A stretch of 64,000 nucleotides of DNA from Cantharellus purpuraceus (taxonomy: Eukaryota; Basidiomycota; Agaricomycetes; Cantharellales; Hydnaceae): NCBI GenBank assembly GCA_025174535.1, contig JALBUN010000047.1, positions 1 through 64,000 of the forward strand, in the 5' to 3' direction. The position numbers and the translations under genes were made by a program. The notes beneath the pieces are model-generated. The model did not search any database, was not told where the DNA came from, and saw nothing but the letters and a program-made list of their open reading frames with translations. The first letter of the stretch is position 1. Every line of letters begins with the position of its first letter. Below are positions 48,944-60,139 of the stretch, one piece after another.

Positions 48944-50693
48944 TGTTTTGGAACCTGCAAAATTATGGTGTTAGGGCAAACTCTAAATCACCACAATTCC
49001 GTGAATGAACAGCTGAGAAGAATATCAAACCCTGCTGCAGCACAACTCCAGAAACGATTTAATGTTTGTACTTTGGTTACAATCCTTTGTATTGGTTAAT
49101 GCAGACTATATGCAGAAAAGTAATATGTTTCTTAGCAGCAAGAAATGAATAACACTTCCAGAGTCTAGAGTTCACAGATGCTTAGGGGTCCAGATATTCC
49201 AAAATGAGGGGAATGCACTTAGAGGCTAAAGGAAGTAGGTGGATGAATCCAACCGTCCAACCAGTGGCACTCTGAAGCAAGTAACAGTAATGTGTGAAGT
49301 AGTCTTGTGAGGGCGATGCTGATGACAAGGCCACAACAACAAGATACTCAATAGATGAGAGCCAATAAGAGATAATGCCAGCTGGTACAGCGGATATCCT
49401 CAGAGATCAAGCTGAGGGGATCACACTGCACCAAGGCGAGTCTTTATACTAAATGATGGAGACGGATAGGAGAACCAAGATAGGGGAATAATAGGGAGGA
49501 AGGATAGGGGAAGTGATAGGGGCAATGAAATAGGGGAGACACACCCTGACAGGCTGTGCTGATAGGGGTGTCAAGAGAAAACACTAAAAATAGAATATGA
49601 CTCATTTGAACCCTGACAAGTCTAGCAACTGCTTTACACAAGTTCAAGCTTCTAATACTCTGCAAAGGCAGTACACACTAGTAACTTAAACAAGAGCACT
49701 AATGGCAGGACTATTGACAGACAATCTCACCCTGTAGATTTGTAGTCATGTGAGGCAGATACTACACTCACGCCTAAAGCAGAAATATCACTACTTTGAG
49801 TGCAATCAAGTACAGTTACACAACTGTAAAAGATCCTTGAACTGGTAATCAACAGTTACTGAGATAGAGGATGACACTGTATGTCACTCTAGTCACACTG
49901 GTGTGCAGAAGATGGGTAGAAGTGATAGAATATGTTACTATTTCAGAGGCAGAATGACCTCCTTATATATTGTATTTACAGGAGCTGACTAATGGTTCTG
50001 GAATATTCTACCTATTAATAGATGGAAACTACTGGAAGGTTGTGGAAGATGGAAGAAAGGGGTAGAATATTCCAAGCCAATCACAGGTTCTGATCACTGC
50101 ATTAACACTGATCAGGAGCTAAATAATGGTTCTGGAATGTTCTAGCTAATAGTAGAAGGAAACAGCTAGAATGTTATGGAAAGAGGTAGAATATTCCAAG
50201 GCAATCACCTGATCTGATCATCAATCACCTGCTCTGATCCCTGAACTAGGCACTGATCAGGCAAAAAGGAGGGTATCCACCCTGTTTTCTGCACTGGTTT
50301 GCCATGGATAGTCACATCTCAGAGATCATGATCTCCATGGAAAATTGTGCCCTGAGAGGCTGTGGTTGTCAAGTTACAGAATATTTATTGATCAGAGATA
50401 TCTGAGCTTGAATTCAGGCCAAATGCCTGGTCCAGAGGTGGAGTGCTGACTGTGTGAAGGTTTGTGGGTGCCTATGGGTCCACAACTGTAGCACAGCAGA
50501 ATAAGAGCATTCTAAGCCAAGTTCTGCATGGAATATTCCCAAAAAGAAATATGGAAAAATAGAGAATATTTGAATAAGTCTATTCCAGGTACAAGCACCA
50601 AATATATGCTGATATTTAGGAATGGAAAAATGAAGTATAGCACATTGGTGCTGCATAAATAGGATTTGATAGGGAAAAGGTGGTTCCCATACA
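48944..50693. repeat. Solo LTR, family B, second copy
   Basis: This copy is 1,750 bases, begins TGTTTTGGAACC and ends CCCATACA. The perfect duplication is CAAGT (48939-48943 and 50694-50698). It is the same family as 27763-29194; the extra ~318 bases are a family-C LTR inserted at 49306-49618 plus its duplication. Confidence 0.93.
49306..49618 (-). repeat. Solo LTR, family C, nested in family B
   Basis: This copy is 313 bases and begins TGTGAGGGCG and ends CCCTGACA. The perfect duplication is AGTCT (49301-49305 and 49619-49623). The intact B copy at 27763 lacks it at this point, which confirms the insertion. The orientation is opposite to the copy at 51871. Confidence 0.93.
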
Positions 50694-50703
50694 CAAGTGA
50701 TAG

Positions 50704-50926
50704 TGTTATGCACTAGGTCTGATTGGGGATCAGCTTGGGTCGGAGTTTGGGTTGGAGTCAGAGCAGGGATCAGGGTGTATCGTGGGGGTTGGAATGGACT
50801 TGGCTTCAGCTTATATGCTGCACCCTCACTAATACCTGTGTCTGAGATTTCAGAGATGGAGTACAACTTAGACAGTTCAGATCAGACTTAGGAGCTAGGT
50901 GTGATTTGATATTTGAACTGGGGAAT
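50704..50926. repeat. Truncated family-D LTR
   Basis: It begins TGTTATGCACTAGG and matches the first ~230 bases of family D (51073-51601), then stops abruptly where repeat E begins. No duplication was found for it. Confidence 0.8.
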
Positions 50927-51790
50927 TGTTAAGCTCTGGGACAACTCAGGGTTCAATGGGAAATGGCTGGAGTTTGGCTGCTAGTAAAGAGGGAGATGGG
51001 ACTTTACTGTTCCAGTTCAACTGGAGACAGAGTGGAAGCAATACTATTGAGTTGGATTGAGTGGACTTGGCTTGTTACACACTAGTTCCGATTGGAGGTT
51101 GGAGATTGGATTGGAGTTGATGGTTGGAGTCAGAGCAGAAATTGGGGTGCATCATGGGGGTTGGAACGGACTTGGCTTCAGCTTATGTGCTGCACCCTCA
51201 CTGATACCGGTGTCCGAGATTTTGGAGACAGAGTACGACTTAGATAGTTAGGATTGGACTTAGGAGCTAGGTGTGATTTGATATTTGAACTGGGGAATGA
51301 AGTCTCCAGTCAGGCAACTTAAATACATATTTGAAATCTAATAATAATTACTCTGGTGATGGGTCTCTGAGGCCAACAGCCTTACATGAATATGTCCAAG
51401 TCTGACGGGGACGGATGTCCAGGTTCCTATGGTGATGCTGATGCATCAATCAGAACCAGAGACAGATGGGCATGATTGGTGGTGACAATTGGACAGATAA
51501 ATAGAGATGTGATGGTTTCCAAATGGAGTATAGATTTCATGTGCATGGGGATCTGAGTGGATTGGACAGGGATCTGGGTGTTAATGAATATAGTCATAAC
51601 ATGGCTTCAACTTGTATGTTGCACCCCCTCAGATCATCGGTCCAATATTTTGGAGTTTGGAGTACAGAGTTGGATCAGGGATCTGAAGTTCAACTTGTCA
51701 AGAAGGTACTTGTCAAGAAGCTAGCAACCAAGAAGTTAATGGGGCAAATCTTAGTCAATATATGAACTACTGTAATAGACAGAGAGTAGC
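50927..51790. repeat. Repeat E, copy 1 (interrupted)
   Basis: A repeat shared with 51855-52550: GGACTTTACTGTTCCAGTTC, GAGTTGGATTGAGTGGACTTG, then after the D insertion TCAACTTGT and CAAGAAGCTAGCAACC. Exact ends are unclear. It may be an older LTR (it starts TGTTAAG). Confidence 0.7.
51073..51601. repeat. Solo LTR, family D, nested in repeat E
   Basis: This copy is 529 bases, begins TGTTACAC and ends TCATAACA. The perfect duplication is TGGCT (51068-51072 and 51602-51606). Copy E2 is continuous at this point (GGACTTGGCTTCAACTTGTG), confirming the insertion. Confidence 0.94.
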
Positions 51791-51854
51791 CTGTATAATA
51801 GATAGATGCACCCTGAAGCACACCATCTCAGGAGCACATTTCACAAACTGCTGG

Positions 51855-52550
51855 TGTTAAGTACTGAGATTGTCAGGGTTCAAATAAGTCATATTCTATT
51901 TTTAGTATTTTCTCTTGACACCCCTATCAGCGCAGCCTGTCAGGGTGCGTCTCCCCTATTTCATTGCCCCTATCACTTCCCCTATCCTTCCTCCCCTATC
52001 TTGGTTCTCCTATCCATCTCCATCATTTAGTATAAAGACTCGCCTTGGTGCAGTGTGATCCCCTCAGCTTGATCTCTGAGAATATCCGCTGTACCAGGTA
52101 AGTCCCATGTATTTATCAGAAACAGCTGTATAGACTGAGGATATCCGCTGTACCAGCTGGCATTATTTCTTATTGGCTCTCACTTATTGAGTATCTTGTT
52201 GTTGTGGCCTCGTCATCAGCGTCGCCCTCACAGAGATGTGGGGTTCAAAGGAGTAACTGGAGTTTGATAGTGATAAAGGGGAGGGGACTTTACTGTTCCA
52301 GTTCAACCAGAGACAGAGGGGAGCAATAACTATTGAGTTGGATCGAGTGGACTTGGCTTCAACTTGTGTGTTATGCCCCCTCAGATCATCAGTCCAATAT
52401 TTCAGAGTTCAGAGGTATAGAGTTGGATCAAGGATCCAGAGTTTGACTTGTCAAGAAGTGTCTTGTCAAGAAGCTAGCAACCAGAATGATGAGGTCAAAC
52501 TTAGTCAATATATGAACTACTGTAACATACAGAGAGTAGCCCATATAAGT
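51855..52550. repeat. Repeat E, copy 2 (interrupted)
   Basis: Second copy of repeat E in the same orientation as copy 1, split near its start by the family-C LTR at 51871-52232. Its right end, near AGAGTAGCCCATATAA, is approximate. Confidence 0.65.
51871..52232 (+). repeat. Solo LTR, family C, with TATA box
   Basis: This copy is 362 bases, begins TGTCAGGG and ends GCCCTCACA. The perfect duplication is GAGAT (51866-51870 and 52233-52237). It has a CCCCTAT-rich pyrimidine tract and TATAAAG (52031-52037), as expected for an LTR promoter. An internal ~58-base duplication starting at GATATCCGCTGTACCAG accounts for most of the length difference from 49306-49618. Confidence 0.94.
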
Positions 52551-53675
52551 AGGTGAAGAATTGAATGAGAAAACTAAAAATGATAGGACAATAAGATGGA
52601 TATGGAATACAACATGGAGAGGAGTTTGGAATTTGGACTCAAGTCTGAACTAATACTAATCAATGGTTATTGTAACCCATATTAAAGAAACTACTTATTA
52701 AGAGAACAATAAATGGAGTTCATAGGTGGAGTTGGAGATGGAGGCTGGAGATCAGACTTGGTGTTACAGGATGTAACAGCTGGGAGGAATGGCCTCATAT
52801 GGAAGGAAATGACCTCATACAAAACCAAAGCTAAAGCTTTGGTAATTATACACCAAACCCTATATTTTGGTGATGTGGGGAGTTTCAACTGCATCTGGAG
52901 AACCAGATGCAGGATCCCTATGCAGCAAGAGGCAGTGACCCAGGGATGCAAACATACCTGAATGTGCATTAGGTTTAGAACTGCATCACCAGCCATTAAG
53001 TTGGCCAGATATAAGGCTCTTAATCCACAGCTTCAATTATCCCACCACCCTCAATTCTATTCACAAAAGTAGTACATACATGTCCACCCTCTAGGGGTAA
53101 CTCACACTACAGCTGTAACTAAGTAGATATGGTGCACCATAAGTGCAAAGCGCTTCAAGCACCTAATTGAACTTCTCTTCCCCGGTAATGCACTCCAGTT
53201 GAACTGCCACAGAGATCACCCCTACAACAGCATCTACAACCATCCTAATCTCAACATTCCAATCTTGACATTCCAATCTTGACATTCACAAAACACTTAT
53301 TCCCATATCCATATTCTACTATACTATGCTATGTGATCATTGAGACCAACACTGGAGATATGGGGAGTTTTGACCAGACTCAGAGAACTGAGAATGGGAT
53401 TCCTCCATGGCAAGAGGCAAAGCCCAGGACCAGAAAAAAGTCCATAAAGCATGGAAGGTATAGAACCATATCTCCTGCTATCCCGCCCCGGGAAGCCAGG
53501 CGTCCCTCCAAACCCTTAAAATCAACCTTTTAACCAAAACAGTACATTACACGTACGATGTCGAGATGGGTACCTCTGTGAATACCATAGACACGGTGCA
53601 CCATAAGCGCCTAGCGCTTCGAGCACCTAAATTGATCTCCCTACACAAGATTCCATCGATATCGATTGCTTTACC
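52551..53675. other. Upstream region of the NACHT-WD40 gene with diverged duplication
   Basis: There is no gene. Two diverged copies of a ~300-base segment lie in tandem (about 52860-53165 and 53340-53640). Both contain TGGGGAGTTT, CAAGAGGCA and GGTGCACCATAAG followed by GCGCTTC and AGCACCTAA. The second copy ends just before the ATG at 53676. Confidence 0.65.
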
Positions 53676-56600
53676 ATGTCGAAGCAGCCCCACACGTCTC
53701 AATCCAGCCATGATACATTGCGTAACTTGCTGAAATGGCCTCGAAAATCATCTCGACTGTCTCCCTCACCAACACGTCCCGGACCGTTAGAGTCAAACAG
53801 CGCCGTTGTCCCGCCCGTAGATGCTCGCCAATCTCAGCCTTTGTCAGGTGGCACGTCCAGTTTTTCTACTGATAGCGTTCACTATGCTCAGCTGCAAAGC
53901 TCACTGGCTGGTGATGGCAACGTTAACCACTTCAACAACCTCCTTAATGGCTCCCAGGCTGATGCTCATCGGACATTAGCTCAGGATCTTCCCAGCGTTG
54001 CATATGAGGGATTCAAGGGTGTCGTTGCCGCGGCAGATACGGTAGGATATGCACTCCCACCGCTGAAAGCTGCTGCTGCGGGAGCAAGCCGTGCCATGAC
54101 CGTGATCGATGTACGTATCCCTCAGCAGCAGGTGATGGTGCAAGACTAACCTATGGAACAGAAAGCGAGACAGAATGAGCGAGGCTTTGAAAAGATACAG
54201 GAGACAGTCGATGCCATCCTCTCCATCGTTACAAAGCACAGGCGGCAAAGTTGCGAGGAAGACCCGGAGGAAGCCCTAGCTGGTCCGAGTCGTTTGAGAG
54301 ATCTTTCAACGTCTGTAATTTATAATACTTCATAAGCCTGCCTACGAACTCACTAGTGCTTTATTCAGTGCCATGCAGGTTCACAAGATGGATATCAAAC
54401 GTGTACAAAAGCATGGGGTTGTTAGGCGTGCGATCGAGAATGTCAAAGACGCCTCTCTGGTTACACATTCACTTCGTGACATTGGTCTGGCGAAGGGAGT
54501 ATTCGACGTGTGTGATTCTGTTGACTATGTGAAGGCATAAATGCTGAACTGACGGGTTCCAGATGGACACCATGCTGAATGTTGAAAGTATGGCAGAGGA
54601 TATATTGCGAATGCTCAAGGAGGAGGCGATTCGTGAGTTGACTGTGATGGGATGCTGCTTATGTGTAGTTCTGATGACAGAATGGTCAGGGCGTCTCCAG
54701 ACGGACACCGTGTCTTATGTTGAAACTAGTACAAAAGAGATCTTGCAAATACTCAAGGATGGGGACACTACTCGTGAGTCGGCTGTTGTGCTATGCTTCT
54801 CGATAGTATTGATGACAAAATAATTAGGGAGTGCCCAGACGGAGACTATGTCTCATGTTGAAGCTATGATAGGTGAAGTATTGCACACTCTCAAGGATGC
54901 GGAGGTCACTCGTGAGTTCGCGGTGATGTGATGCATATGTAGTATTATGACAGAATGGTTAGGGGTTTCCCAGATGGACGCCATGCAAACGCCCAAGGAA
55001 GAGGAAATGAGTCGCATTATTCGTAAGCTTTCTGCCTTGGATGCTTATGCATAATTTTGATGACAGAATGATTAGAGAGTCTTCCCCATGCTAAAAACGC
55101 ATCTTACCAAACACGTCGGGCGCTTGATGATGTCGAACCTCAAGGTTGCATGGAAGGCACCCGTGTCCAGATCTTGGCTGAGCTCGAGCAATGGGCATTC
55201 GATGATGAAAGTCCAAAGGTCTACTGGTTGAATGGGATGGCTGGAACGGGCAAGTCCAGCATCGCTCACAGCCTTAGCCAACGCCTGGATGAGAAGAAGA
55301 TGCTTGGAGCGAGCTTCTTCTGTTCACGCTCAGCCTCTAAAGAAGCGAGAGATGCGAGTCTCATCATCCCCACGATCGCCTACCAACTTTCTCGGGCTTC
55401 CTCTCTCCTTCGATCCGCGATAAGTCAGACCATCGAGGATAATCCCGATGTTGGTTCGTTACAGATACTCTCTATGCAGTTCCGCGCGCTGCTGGTAGAT
55501 CCAATCCAGCGCGTTCTTGACCCTTCTATCAAAACGTATAAACTCATCATTATCGACGCTCTGGATGAGTGCACCAAACTTGGGACCATAGAAAGATTGA
55601 TCCAGTCTATTGTTGCATGCGCCCCAGAAATACCTCTCAAGTTTTTCATCTCCAGTAGGGACATTACCGGAATACAGAACGCCTTTCACCACAATCCCGT
55701 GCATCTGCCAAAGGTCCTTTCTTTGCACAGCATTGAGAGGGCAGTTGTGCAAGATGACATCAAGACGTACCTTCAAATTTCCTTGTCTGCAATTGCTCGA
55801 AGGAGCCTGCAACCTATATCCTGGCCCCCTGATGACGACCTCCGAATTCTTGTCGAGCGATCGGACCGATTGTTCATCTACGCCGCGACTGCCGTTCGGT
55901 ACATTGGCGTGCCTGATGTGGACTTCAGAGCGCGCTTAACTCACATCACACGTCTTACGCCGTCAAGGATGCGGACGGGAGTAATCGATTCGCTATACAA
56001 TGATATCATGAAGCAGGCCTTCCATAGCGAGCTGCAACCTGACGAAGTGTCTCTGAGACGCGAGATCCTTGCTGCAGTCGTGTTTCTGCTCGTCCCGTTG
56101 TCCACGGACGCCATCGCATCCCTGCTGAACATGGAGAGGTTTCAGGCTCGGCTTACGTTGGTGCCATTTCGTTCTGTGATTCATATGCCTGCTGCCGATA
56201 CCAGTCCAGTCTCCGTTTTTCACGCCTCATTTCGTGATTTCATCGTTGAACGGTCCCGCTGTGAGAATCACTTCCTGGATGTGACTGAAGGTCATTGGAT
56301 GTTAACTGTCAAGTGTCTCCGGTGCTTGAATCAGTCTCTTAAACGCAACATATGCAATCTGGATCTCAGCCAGACGTTCTCACCATCCGAGGAAATTATC
56401 TCTATCCATGACGGCCTACGATATTCTTGCGTGCACTGGGCATCACATCTTGTACACATTCTCGAAGGGGCTTCAGGAGATGGTCCAGTGGACAGCATCC
56501 AAGCCCTTCTTTCGGTGTTTGTGAACGACCATCTGCTACACTGGTTCGAGTGTCTCAGCTGCATGAGAGAGCTCGGATCAGGAGTCAAGTCGCTTGAAAG

Positions 56601-58752
56601 AGCCAGTGAGGCGACCTCAGTAAGCACCAAGTTTGTTGGGAATAATAATATTCATAGATCATTTTATCAGGCTTTTTTGACAAAGCATATGGGATTTGAG
56701 GATATAGCACGGCTACTCAAGGATGCTCTTCGGTTCCTCCAATTCGCGTTCGCACCAATTAACCGGCATCCCCTTGACACTTATGATTCTGCACTTGTGT
56801 GGATCCCCAAGAAGTCAATGATGCGTGAGCGATATGCTGACACATTCCGTGGAGCCCCTCAAGTGCTATATGGGTTGTCAGAATCCTGGGGGCCGGCGTT
56901 GCATGTCATCTCATATGTCAAACCTGTGACATCCATTGCCTTCTCACCTGACGGTAGTCGTATCGTCGTTGGAACTGATAATGACTCGCCTGAAATCTGG
57001 AATGCCGTGACGGGGGAGAAGGAGGGTACATACACCGTGACCAGGGAGGAGCGTCAAATGAAAAACGGTCCAGGCTTGGCTGCACCCGTCGCTTTCTCAC
57101 CTGATGGCAGCCGCATCGCATCTGGATCAAGGGACTACATAGTTCGGATCTGGAGCACTGCGACTGGGGAGCAGGAGGCTGAGCTGAAAGGTCATACGGG
57201 TGAGGTGGTGTCTGTGGCCTTCTCGCACGAGGGTGACTTTATTGTGTCTGGATCGTGGGACAAAACAGTTCGGGTTTGGAATACAACGACGTACGAAACA
57301 GAACTCACGCTGTCGGGGCATTCACGTGAAGTGATGTCGGTTGCCGTGACCAGCAATGACAAGTACATCGTGTCTGGCTCGGACACGGTTGTTCGGATAT
57401 GGGACATCGCAACGGGACGGCTCTCTTCTGAGCTGACGGGACCTTTAGATAGGGTGACGGCTGTCGCAGCCTCTTCTGACTCTCTACACATTGCGGCTTC
57501 GTCGTATACCGAGCTATGGATCTGGAATGTAGACGGTGTCATGGGAGACGAGAGCCCGTCAACGGTGACCAGGATGACATCTACTCATGTCCTACCCCCA
57601 ATCGCGTCCTGCCCCTCTAGGTGTTTGATACGGAGCCAGTCAAACACTATAGTGTCGATGTCTGTGGCTTTTTCGCCTGATGGACGTCAGATCGTGTCTA
57701 CAGTAGGGGATAAGAAGACATGGGATGAGCTAGTGTATATCTGGTGTGTGATGACGGGCAGGCTAATGCATTGTCTGGAGGGTCATTCATCGTGGGTCAC
57801 GGTTGTCACTTTTTCACCCGACGGCAAGCGCATTGCATCTGGATCGGTAGACGGAACAGTTCGAATCTGGGACATGGATTTCAATTCTACTGACAGAGAC
57901 ACGATACCTACATCGGACATGGAAGGACAGAGTCGGACTGAGACACAGGCTATGATGACGCCGGAATGGAGCTCGCATAGACTGATGTCATGTGCACTCT
58001 CGCGTGACGGTAGCCGTGTGGTGATTGGGACTATGGATGGCCAGGTTTACCTCTGGAATCACGTGACGAACACGGTAGAATGCAAATGGCGGGGACATTC
58101 GTATCTTGTGTCGTCCGTCGCCCTCTCCAACGATGGAAGCCATGTTGTATCTGGATCACTGGACAAGACCATTCGAATATGGAGCTGTCACACGAAGAGC
58201 GAGGTCAGTCGGTATCGGCATTCGTATACGGTGGTGTCAGTAGCCTTGTCGCGCGATGGCAGTCGTGTTGGATTTGGGTCGTCGGACAAGACGGTTCAGA
58301 TCTGGAACCCAGAGACGGGCCAGATTGAGAGCAATGTAGAGACACCGGATACCGCGTGGTCCATCGCCTTCTCGCATGACGATAGTTATATCATATGTGG
58401 TGGTTTCGGGACGGCTTGTATATGGAATATGACGACAAACGAGATAAACAAGTATACTCTGGCATCTGGACGGTTCCAACTGCCAGATGGCACTCAATTC
58501 CGTCACTTAGACTACGACCAGGTTCACATTTACGATCCAGTTGACCAGGGGGCGACAGACGACACACCCGCATACATCTTGTCTATACCCGGGAATAGCG
58601 ACTGGATAATCGGTGACCACGCACCGCACAGCTGCTGGATACCCCCTCAATACCAGCACTTTCAGCATGCAAGTATCACTGGATCAACAGTGTGCTTGCT
58701 ATATGAGTTTGGTGTTGTTATCTTGGATCTGAAACGCACCCCGCATGTTTAA
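53676..58752 (+). CDS. NACHT-WD40 STAND protein (fungal NLR-like)
   Basis: This signal-transducing ATPase of the NACHT-WD40 type is a fungal NLR-like architecture linked in other species to nonself recognition and regulated cell death. The protein has about 1,560 residues. The N-terminal domain (MSKQPHTSQSSHD...FKGVVAAADTVGYALPPLKA) is helical, then a linker of tandem exons leads to LPHAKNASYQTRRALDDV, the usual hinge before NACHT. Walker A is GMAGTGKS near residue 390 and Walker B is KLIIIDALDEC; SRASSLLRSAIS and FFISSRDI fit the domain. From residue ~955 about ten WD40 blades follow (for example VRIWSTATGEQEAELKGH, SGSWDKTVRVWN, SGSLDKTIRIWS). Exons are 53676-54110, 54162 to ~54313, 54379-54507, 54563-54632, 54690-54773, 54828-54911, 54963-55022 and 55076-58752; all joints keep the frame. 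The effector domain is not identified. Confidence 0.92.
54563..55022 (+). repeat. Tandem exon-intron units in the NACHT-WD40 linker
   Basis: Four related exons (54563-54632, 54690-54773, 54828-54911, 54963-55022) repeat at about 138-base spacing. Their introns share GTGAGTTC/G-type donors and the acceptor context TGACAGAATGGT-AG. Two middle exons are 84 bases each, i.e. 28 residues with the frame kept. Translations are alike: QTDTVSYVETSTKEILQIL, QTETMSHVEAMIGEVLHTL, MDTMLNVESMAEDILRML. They look like heptad or helical linker repeats. The acceptor of the following exon (55076) shows the same context. Confidence 0.88.
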
Positions 58753-58909
58753 CATGGCACGTCAGTGGCCTATGTATGTCCACCTCAATTTAGGCCGCGA
58801 TGAGAATGGCGAGCCTGTTCAGATATCACATCCCGTAAAAACAGATCCACTTTTGGAGTTGACAGACGCTCCTGTGACCAAGTAGCGGTGAACAGAGGTT
58901 GGACTCTCA

Positions 58910-59426
58910 GAGGGGTGTCTACAGGCAATCGCTGGACCAACCACCCGAATATCAAGGAGAGCTCTTTGAGATCTCAGAATTACTCAACATGATGGTCCTC
59001 CCGGTCATTCTTGCAACCAGTACCTAAGCCATGGACGGAGGAGAGAGCACGTTACGGCAACCATCAAGGGACACTAGTATAACCAATCCACCTTTGTCTT
59101 TGAAGAGTACGCATAGACATGGAGACGGTTGGAGAATGTGGTTTTTGGTCTCGACCTGATTGCAAACTGGAGTATGGTCAGCCCGGAGATAGGCTACTCA
59201 ATTCAGCAGTGATGCTCTCTCAGGGAAGGCTTATTGTATGCCACCCGCGCCTGTACCACCTATCTTCTGATGGGGACCTAATACAACACCTCCTTGGGGG
59301 ACAACTGTTGTGTGACGCATGGGTCGCTATAGCACCAGCCTTCGGAGAAGACGGAGCCTTATTCTTGCGTTGTGCCTTTCTATTCATTCCAAGCTTATTC
59401 ACGGTGCAATTATATTTAAAAAAAAA
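58910..59426. repeat. Dispersed repeat F, copy 2
   Basis: This copy begins GAGGGGTGTCT and ends TGCAATTATATTTAAAAAAAA, starting 158 bases after the stop of the NACHT-WD40 gene. It matches 47911-48410. A frame from 59119 (GRLIVCHPRLYHLSSDG, CAFLFIPSLFTVQLYL) is open here but is broken in the other copy, so coding is doubtful. It may form the 3' untranslated part of the neighbour. Confidence 0.8.
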
Positions 59427-60139
59427 GAACAACCCAAGGGTGTTGATGACGGTTGCACAGCCTGCGGCGGGGTGGGGGGCTCTTGGACTCGTCCAAACAC
59501 CATCCAAACTTGCCTTCGAGCAATAAAGTGTTTATCAGATGTGTCTGGTACAAGTACAACAATTACAGTACATGTTATGTAACTGATGATATCAGAGAGT
59601 ATGTCTCGTACGAGTCCGTCTCCGAGTCGCCGGTAAGGAACACCGGCGAGTATAAATAAAAGGGGCGTTATGGTCGTGAGTGTATGACCGTCTGCCACAT
59701 GGTCGATAAATTGGAAAGCGAAGGGCAATCTATAAACAAGAAATTAGGTGAATGGCCAACACGCGGTGTCTCGGTGATCAAATATCCATATCGTGGAACA
59801 CCGGGGACTGCCTTGGTTCGGTAACTCCGTGGTGACCCCATAACACGAAGGGATGGGAATGGTGGTAATGCTCCCGTGCCTACTCGTCGCAACCGCGACT
59901 AGCGGCATTCAATATGACGAGGACCAGCTCTTCATAGATGCATGCGGTGCGAGAATGCGGGGATCCAAGTAGTGAATAGTGTGATCAATATGGACATTCG
60001 AAATCGAAGAGGATCCTTGAGTGCTATCCCGTCGAACTTGGTGCCTGTGGGCAATGTAGATGCATTAGCACGGTAAAAAGTAGAGGGGTAAATAAGCACC
60101 CTTTGGAAGGTGATGCCTTGTGATTCCTACCCGTGTTTC
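59427..60139. other. Intergenic, nothing seen
   Basis: The interval contains only short frames with no domain, including a stretch with GTACGAGT-like words near 59610. It lies between repeat F and the 3' end of the minus-strand membrane protein. Confidence 0.4.

Noticed and set aside
59119..59526. Frame in repeat F, copy 2 (135 codons)
   Set aside because: The other copy of F breaks this frame with stops and indels, so it is unlikely to be a conserved protein.
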